Below are positions 52,501 to 61,500 of a DNA stretch of 64,000 nucleotides, one piece after another (within the stretch, counting starts at the first letter, position 1; the number at the start of each line of letters is the position of its first letter). The stretch spans positions 1 through 64,000 of the forward strand of contig JAVTVY010020267.1 of NCBI GenBank assembly GCA_036873755.1, in the 5' to 3' direction. The position numbers were made by a program, and so were the translations under genes. Origin of the DNA: Hanleya hanleyi (Eukaryota; Mollusca; Polyplacophora; Lepidopleurida; Hanleyidae). Below the pieces are notes generated by a model. The model did no database searches, was not told where the DNA came from, and worked only from the letters and a program-made list of their open reading frames with translations.

Positions 52501-55500
52501 AAGACTGCCTGGCCCGCACCCCAGCGTTTCACTCGAATAGTACATGTACTGTATTAATTCAAGTAACAATTAAAATCTATTTTCCGACAATTGCGTTTTG
52601 CCCGTCTGATCCTTTGATTTCATCCGACCACGGAAATTCATCTCGCCATGAAGGCACGAAGGTTCGTTTGCGTTTTTCTCTGTCATATAGTCTATTGCGC
52701 TCGGACGATGTTCCAGTGTTTGTTGTTTTGTTTGTTGGCGAATAGTTCGTCAAAAACTTGTGCATCTGGCAGGAAATGGCGGCCAATACGTGCCCTCTCC
52801 ACGAAGCGGCTTTTATCGCGTGATCGTATACAGTTGAGCTATCCGTGGTAGATAATCGAATCATGGAGAATATATCCTTGGATACGGAGAACGATGGGAG
52901 CTCTTCTATGTGGAGGTGAATATCGACATACTCCAAGTGCGACGATAACGAGAAACTTAACATAAACGACGATGATTTAGGTAGAATTGTTGACCAATAC
53001 ATGATAGACAAACAAGTGCATGCCCGCCATTAAATAATAGACAAGTGAGTGATAATAAAGTGCATGCTCGCACGGGCAGGAGTATCGAAAGTACGGCATG
53101 CCCGCACATTTTTTTGCCTGCATTTGCATGCGGGCAGGCGTTAAGTTACAGCGCTGAACTAGAGTATGATCTGATGTAATGTCGATGATCCGGCTTCATA
53201 AAACTGAAGAACTTTGATGAGCTTGTTCTATCTGGGAAGGTTATATTCACAAGAAAACTTTGCTTGCCCCTGCAAAGGGCCATTGAAATAGCAAGAGGTG
53301 GTAAATTTATAGTATGGTGCTGGTGTACATATTGAGGTATTGGGTTTATCTGAAATCATTTCCTCTTTCTCGAGATAACTTTAGTTCCAGATTTCACATC
53401 AACAGTTGTAATTTACCTGTTAACTCATGATACATCTAGACATGCTATAATTGGTCTGATATTTCTAGGCATGCTATAACTGGTCTGCTATGTCTAGACA
53501 TGCTATAACTGGTCTGATTGTATCTATCACTGTTTGTTTTTAATGCCACGGATACATGTCCAACAGGGTCAAATTTGTGCGATTATTGAATGTTTATTGC
53601 AACAGGATCTACCACAAATTTAGGTTGACTGAATTATCAAAACTTCTTCTCAAAATTTACCCCAACATTTGTGGGTGATCAATTTGCGATAGTGGGATCG
53701 ATTTATTAGAGGAATTAACATAATCATGGCACCGTGTAACTTAAAAATCATTAGAAACACCTGACCCATTGCCTTTTCATATTATAGTCCGAGCTGTTTG
53801 AGATCCTGCTAAACTTTTAAGTGGAGATAATTTACTTTGGTTATCTCCCCTCTTATGCAGGTGTGTTGTACTGTACGAGCCCAGTAAGTCTAAAGAGTCG
53901 AAGAGTCAGGATTCGTGGTCTAACTTCTTCCAGCGGTTACGTCACCAGTTACTGCAGGCATGTACCCGGACCCTGGGCAAGTTTGAGGATAACATGAGAG
54001 CATTCAGGGAGAAACGTAACGAGGCCGGCTGGTCCTTCATAGAGTACTTCCTTGTCCAGGTCAGCTAATATCATGCAGTATATCAGTTGTTAGTCAGCTG
54101 GAGCAATTAGGACCTATATTCTCTAATAAATATACATATACTTTTGAGTGGTATTTTAGAAGCTGAGAAATTGAAGTGTATAATAACTTCTCAATTCAAA
54201 GTGAACCACCATTATACAGTAGGTTCACTCATTAAGGATCAGCACAAAGCACCTGACCTTACTTCAATCACTCTGGCCAAATTCAGAGATTTCACCCACT
54301 CCTCCCCTCCTTCGCAAATTTTCAAGAAAATGGTTCGCAAGTGAGAATTATATAAATCTAAAGACAGATTGTATTTTTGGCAATGTCAGATGAGCAGAAG
54401 TGTACGGTACTTTTGAAGCCAAACTTGTAGACAATTGCCTCCAAGATTTTGTATATTTTTAGCACAGTGCCACCTCGCCATAGCGCGCCTCGATAAAACG
54501 CGAATTCGGATATAACGCGCACAATTTCTTGTCCCCCAAAATAAAATAAAAAAATAATAAAAAAATAAAAATCAAAAAATCCCCCCTCCCAAAAAATCGG
54601 TAAATTAAGAAATTTTGAAAATATTTCAACACTGTTGTTAATAGATAACTCACGAAACACCAGTTGCATGTAATAACCTGTTGATTGTGCGTGTATTTGT
54701 TTTGTGTTAGGCCTTTGTTAAAGCTACCGTACCGAAATGGCCAACCTGTGGTACGTGCGACCACGTGGTGAACAAGAACAACACAGTTATCAATGTCAAC
54801 TTAGGCATGCTTAGACTAGCATGCCTATTGATTGTTAATTAATTAAGAGAGACGGTCAAACTTCTGAGTACACATTGTCATTAAGCAATCAGGATAAACT
54901 GTTAATCCCGTGGAGATGAGAAATCTCAAATATGTCAACCTGCTGTTTGTTGTTTTCGCGGGTTTCTTGAGTAGAACTTATCTGCAGCCCTCTAGGCTGG
55001 TCAAGGGTGTTACTGCGCAGATTCCCACTGTGATATTTTAATCTTCTTATCCGCAGTACAATCTCTTGTCCCCTATAAATAAAACAGTGAACTCACGGAA
55101 CTTCTGAATCAGTTCAAAATGTCTACAAGCACCAAGAAACGTCAAACGTTGAATAAAAAAAAAATATTGTCCGAAATATATTTGTTGCATTGTTCATGGT
55201 TCGTACGGTCATGGAAAATCCTGGAAAAGTCATGGATTTGACAAATGTTTTCCAGGCCTTGAAAAGTCATGGAATTTCGTATCAAGTCATTGAATTTTGT
55301 TAGAGGTCATGGAAAAATAAAATGAAACTTGAAAATGCCCGCCAGGTCAATATTTCTCTGTATTTTTTTTACCAAAAACGTGATTTTCCCGGACCCGCGA
55401 ACTTCATTTCGTCGAATGTCGCGTGTTGTCTGTGAAATTGCCAGAATCTTCCATCAGGGGAGATAACTGGTCTTGGAATTCCCCTAAACCCCCAGGATGC

Positions 55501-58500
55501 ATTTGTGAGGAAATGGCGCGCAGATCCTCAAGCGGGAAGGATGGAAAACGCAGTGTGAAACAATGCCAGGAAAGTGCTCCTTTCGACCATCGTGGCTGTG
55601 TAACGAGAATTATCAGCAGTGGCTCGAATGTGGGAAGATCCCTGGCGAGGCCGGCTGCAAGGTTTGCCGGAAAAGCTTTGATATTTCTATATAATCTTGG
55701 ATATTGATGACTGGTCGGAATCGTATCTTTTAGTCTGGTACAGCGATCACAACGTATAAAATCTACTCTCGATTTGGAAGCCATCTGTTGTCGAGTGCTA
55801 AGCTAAAAATAGATCAATGCATTCTAGAGGGGTCGGCCAATTGGTCATTACATGGCTCAAATTAGGTCACGCCATTTCACCACGTGGAATCTAGTCCGAA
55901 AATATGCTTGACATGCTTTTGTCGTCAGAACGTCAATGCGAAAGGAATTGGTCGTAATTCTAAGTTATTATCTAAGATAAGCGCGGTGATTGAATAGAAA
56001 TGGTAAAAAAGAAGACTGTTGATGGGGGGATTGACTGCATCGATGTTGTTGTTGTTGTTGTTGTTGTACGTTGGCCAATGACGGATCGACGGTGCTCGAG
56101 ATAGTGTGTACAGTTTGCCGGGACTTTATGCTGATTGTGAATCACATCACGGAAATCGGGGTTTTGCCTCCCAATTTGTTAATACATGTATGTTTCCTGA
56201 AACAAATATTTTTTCTTTGAAATTGTACATCGTTTAGTCAAGTCCTTGCTCCGACACAGGTGTCGTCTTCGATTTTCATGATGCAGCCGTTGTCCATGGA
56301 GAATTTCTGATCTAATTTGTCAGGTAAAAGGTCATGGAAAAGTCATGGAATTTGTCAAAAAAAGTCATGGAAAGTCATGGAATTTCATAACTGTGAAAGA
56401 ATGTTATTTTTCAACGACACGCATTATTCAACTTGATAGTGCAAGGGAGATAACTACAGAATGAATGGCCATTCCACGATCACCTGCAGTCGAATGCTGC
56501 TGCCAGATAACGTGAGCATTACTGCCATCATTCGAATCAGTACTTCGTGACATTTGCTGGGAACTCCGAAATGAATAAATTACCAATCTGAATCTAGAAG
56601 GTTTAAGTAAACTTACCGCTATGTCAGACTGTCTAATCACGTCACATCTGGCATGAAAAGACAGCATCCCATGAGTGCGTCAGTATCTTGTCTTGGTTGT
56701 TTTTGTCTTGGTCATGTGGTTGACAACGATCTTTTTACAGAAGAAAAAAATCACAAAACAGCTTGTTCACGTTTTATTTTGAAAGTGTTAAGGATAGGAC
56801 AAAACAATTTTCCCGGATATAAGCCTCCCAAGCGTTACTGCATGCTGTTAAGCTGGGTTGACAATGCCACGTGTGCCTCTGCTAGAGACTCTGTAAAAGA
56901 ACAACAACAACAACAACATCAGCTTGGTATTTTGACAATTCATTATAACGCGATTATCCTATAACGCGGTTTTTAATTAGGGGACAAAACCTCGCGCTAT
57001 GGCGAGGAGGCACTGTATATCAATATATTTGGAACTTCCCGCAATGTGTGCAATGGACTATGCTCTATATGCTGTATCATGTGATGCATGCAGAAGTGTC
57101 GATTGTTTCACCTGACCGAACTTTATCTTTTTCAAACTTTATTTCTGCCCCAAGTAAATTTTGTCACATCTGGCGGCTGGTCATTCTTTGATTCATAGCC
57201 CGCTTTGCTGAGAGAATAACTCAATTGATAACGCATTGATCCCAGGACATTTGGCTTGCAAGGAAAATCTCAAATACTAAACCATATCAGTGCGCTGTTT
57301 ACCACTGAATCTTGGCACATAATTATACCATTAGCCATGTACCATTGATGTCAAATGCATATTCCCAATTGTGACGAAATTCCCAAAAGTCCACGAGTTC
57401 TACTTATTGCTTGGAAATGTTCATATCACTGCTGGATTTTGAATTGAGAATTTGTTAAATATCCCAAAAGTTAATCTACTCTTTTGTTGACTCATTTGCA
57501 TGGAGACAAACTAGGATTATGGTGGTGTTTCAGAAAATTCACTAAGTAATGCAAAATTGAGAGAAGGTTTGTTTATTGCTGACCTTGTATGTGAAGCATT
57601 TAGTTTGCTATGCAAATGTTGAATGAGTCCATGATTTATGTTGAAATGTACAGGAAGAGCTGGCGTTCATGTTTGAGATGATGGGTGTATATGAAGATGC
57701 CTTGGTACAGTATGATGAACTAGATGCTCTATTTACACAGTTTGTACTGAATCAAGCTGCAGGAGGTGGGTATTAGATATATGACACAGTTACTCTATGA
57801 ACATTGAATCACAACAAACTTTAGCTCAGAATAATATTACGATGATACAGAGTAAGATTGTCATTGTCATATTGAAATTTAAAAACCCTGTAAGTTGAGA
57901 CTTACCGATATATATATATATAACTACGGTAATCCCTCTAATATTTCAATCCCCCTTTCAAAATTCAATCTGTGGTTCTAATAAATTTGATCATCCTCTA
58001 AAATCAATGAAATAATGAAGAAATAAGGGATTATATCCATGATTTTGAACCATTTTGTCAACTTCCTGTTCTAATAAATTTGACCACCCCCAGATGTTAT
58101 GGTGGGAAATTTCACTTCCCATGATTGAATTATTATAAGGATTACCGTATTATTATGTTATTAAATGGTTGTTTCTTCGGGCCAATACAGCCAGCCGAGG
58201 GCCAATACGACAGACCGAGGACCTATAACTAGCCGATATGAAAACAACCATTTAATGGCATTTTTATTAATCAGTTTTGTGTATTTGTTTCCTAAATGAC
58301 AGTTGACTTTATCTCGTTTGCTATTTCATCGGCGATCTGATGGATTTCACACGCTTCATCTACGTCTTCGATGGGAGACAGGAAAGAAGTGTCATTGACT
58401 TCCTCGGCTTCTGCGAGCATTTCATATCTTAATATGTTATTCAGAAGGAATTGACACATGTCCTCACCATCGGTAACACTCGCAGACGGCTGTCGTTTCG

Positions 58501-61500
58501 GAATCTTCATGTAGCATCAATCAGTCTGCTTCTGTTGACATTTTGACAGTTAGAGGGCGCCACTAGTGACCGCTATAGCGTATTTCACGCGCTGAGGTAG
58601 TATTGGCCCTGACAATTCATACTTGCCCTATAAAGCCCGCTGCATGATTCGTATGTCATGGGCCGAATAGAGCGTATTGCAAACAAATACACACAACTGG
58701 TTAATAGAACAAAGTAGAGAACAGAAATTCCAGTGTATTAATGTTACACATATTTGTTACAGGAACTGCGGAGTGGTTGTCTAACTTGAGTCAGCCATGT
58801 GTAAGTTGGGCAGGCCTATCCCTGGCTAAATCACTGGACCGAGATAAACGAGACATCATCAAACAGAATGAGGGGACTCTGCTAGACTTCCGTAACTACC
58901 TCTTCTCTCGACAGTGTGCCCTTCTACTGTTAATGAAACGACCAGGCGAGGCCGCTCAGAGGGCCATGGAATACCTCCATAATACAGTACAAGAAATGGA
59001 TATACTTGAGGTACCTGTAGTCTACAATATTCATTATACCAGTACTCTACATTATACAGTACTCTAGATCATTTAAATACTAAATATACCAGTAAGCTCA
59101 GCAAGTCGTCTGACAATGAATGATGTAATTATTCATACTTGAGAAGTAAATAGTATGAAGGAATAAATTGTGACTGTGCAGTAAGGTAGCAGTGCTTGAG
59201 ATTGTGGCAATCTCGGGTCAGAGAAAATATTGTGTTTGTCTTTCAGATAACTTTACCAGATGGGGCTATGGCATGCTGGGTGTTTCTGAGTGCATTAGAG
59301 GTTCTGTCTAAATGTGAGAAGTACAGTGATACCAGCCATAATACCACTTACTCCCTCTATACAGCCACCCTCTGGGATTATGCCAGGAAAAAGGTAATAC
59401 AAATGTTGATTCTCATCCACAGTCCGGATTGACGTCATTATTCAACAATGTTCACTAGTTTGCGTTGCATTGTAATTTATGCCATAAATGTTGTAATTTT
59501 TATCTCGCCTTACGAGATAAGGGGAGATATTGTGAGAGGGGGAAAGAGGATGTCTTCATCAGTGTTGTGTCCTCTCTGGAAATGATAAGGTTTTTGGTTT
59601 AACAAATTCAAAAGAAATCGAGAAAAATTCAGAAAAAAAATATATATACATGTAGGAGGTGGGTATTCCACCAGGGGGGTTAGTTATGGCACCAGACCAG
59701 GGGATTCTATGGGTACCGGTACTCCAATATTAAAATCTACATGTAAATGATAGAATTTTTTGTTTTGGCTGACGTGCACATACATCTGTACAAAGAAAGT
59801 TTGTGCAGTTGTCAGATGTCAATGGATGATTATGAAACTTGGTACATATGTTTCTTAGGATTTTTGTTCGAATTAAGGCAAATGATAGTTTTTTGTTTAG
59901 CAAAATTGTAGGCATTCTACATTGTACATCTGTACATAGAAAGTTTGCTATCAAATGATTTGAGCGTGTGCTATTTGTGACATGAAATATTAAGTTTTGT
60001 CCAAATTATGGCAGTTTAGACTTCATACTTTTCCAATGATAAGCTTTTTGTTAAGTAAAAATTTAGATGTACACCTGTACATGGAAAGTTTGCTCCACGT
60101 CTATGCTTTCAATACTGCTGCAGCTTCAGCGGATCACCCACAAGGCGAGATGTTGGGGTTCTCAGAACGCTTGTTACTATAACCTATCTATTGGTTTAGA
60201 GTGCACCATTACAATAACTCCTTAGAGATCATCAGTGTTCATGTCTTTAATGGTGTTGGACATGTTTTGGGTGTAGAAATGTAAATACCACAAATTCAGC
60301 ACACAGTACCATAAATTGAACTCCAGTGTTAATGTTAATACATGTACATTGAATTAAGTGTGCATCTAATTTTCCTTGATTGTTGACTTCCCTTAAAGTT
60401 GGTGGTGGTTGTTTTTGTAGCTGAAAGAGCTTGGTGTGTTATGTGGACTAATGCCTGGTCTTGGCTCTGAGCCCACATCAACACAGCTGAACAGAGTTGT
60501 TGATCTCCTGGTGGGCTTTGGTAAAGAGGAGGAATCCAGTAAGTATGTGTAGTTTGAACCTTTGGATGACAATATCTATCTGAGTAACTTCAATTCAACT
60601 ATCCTTTGTTTGCTTCATGAGAGAGTCGGTCTTCATAATTAAAACATAGAGGATGTGGAAGAAGAACCATTGATATCAAGTGCAGTATAACATGCCGTAT
60701 AACTAAAATTCAGTACTTTGTCGTTCGTATAGTAATAGTTATTATTTGAAATATTTGACCATGGCAATAGTTGGTAGCTTTGTACATTATGATTTCAAAC
60801 TTTAAACCATGGCAATAGTTGGTAGGTTTGTAAGTTATGGTTTGAACTGTAGACCATGGCAAAAGTTGGTAAGCTTGTACATTATGATTTTAAACTTTAG
60901 ACCATGGCAATAGTTGGTAGGTTTATACATTATGATGTGAAACTTTAGAAAATGGCACTACTTGGCAGGTTTATCAGTTTAATGTCTGTGTTGACAGTTC
61001 AAAGTGGAATTTTGCATTATATAATGATTTTGACGCATACTTTTGAGTTCAAATAATGATCCAGATTTTGTATTGGCCATTGAACTCACAATAAAGGGAG
61101 ATAATTGTCAGATTTATGAGTAGTTTAGGCCCTTGTGTTAAATCCCCTCATTCGATCAATGAAAGACTTGAGTTCATATTTTGATAGCTGAACCCCGACC
61201 AATGGACAAGCTGAGAGAGGGCTTGTCCTCAAAGGGTACCTTCCAGAAACATTACCTGGTGAGTGGTGTGAGTTCATATTTTGGTGACTTCACCTGGATA
61301 TACATAGCTTACGAAGGTTATATTCTTCATAGTATATAGTTGGCAGAACTTGGTCATAGGTCTAAGTAATTCTCGGATCGCCTTAGCTCACCTAACCTGT
61401 ATCATAGCTGTCTAGTACTCAGACAGAAGATCACCATGGAGATAAGTTAGTTACTAGCCTCTCACGGCGAGAGTTCGCTGATGTTGAAAATGAATTGAAA

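Larger units (their letters stand above)
54465..57015 (+). mobile_element. Pogo/Tigger-like element, interrupted
   Basis: Ends CAGTGCCACCTCGCCATAGC and GCGCTATGGCGAGGAGGCAC followed by TG; both sides continue with TAACGCG motifs. A TA follows the right end; the left flank is changed (TAGCA). The plus strand has a short start MSTSTKKRQTLNKKK typical of CENP-B/pogo-type transposase N-termini. Another element is inserted at 55188-56395. No DDE domain remains. Confidence 0.75.
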
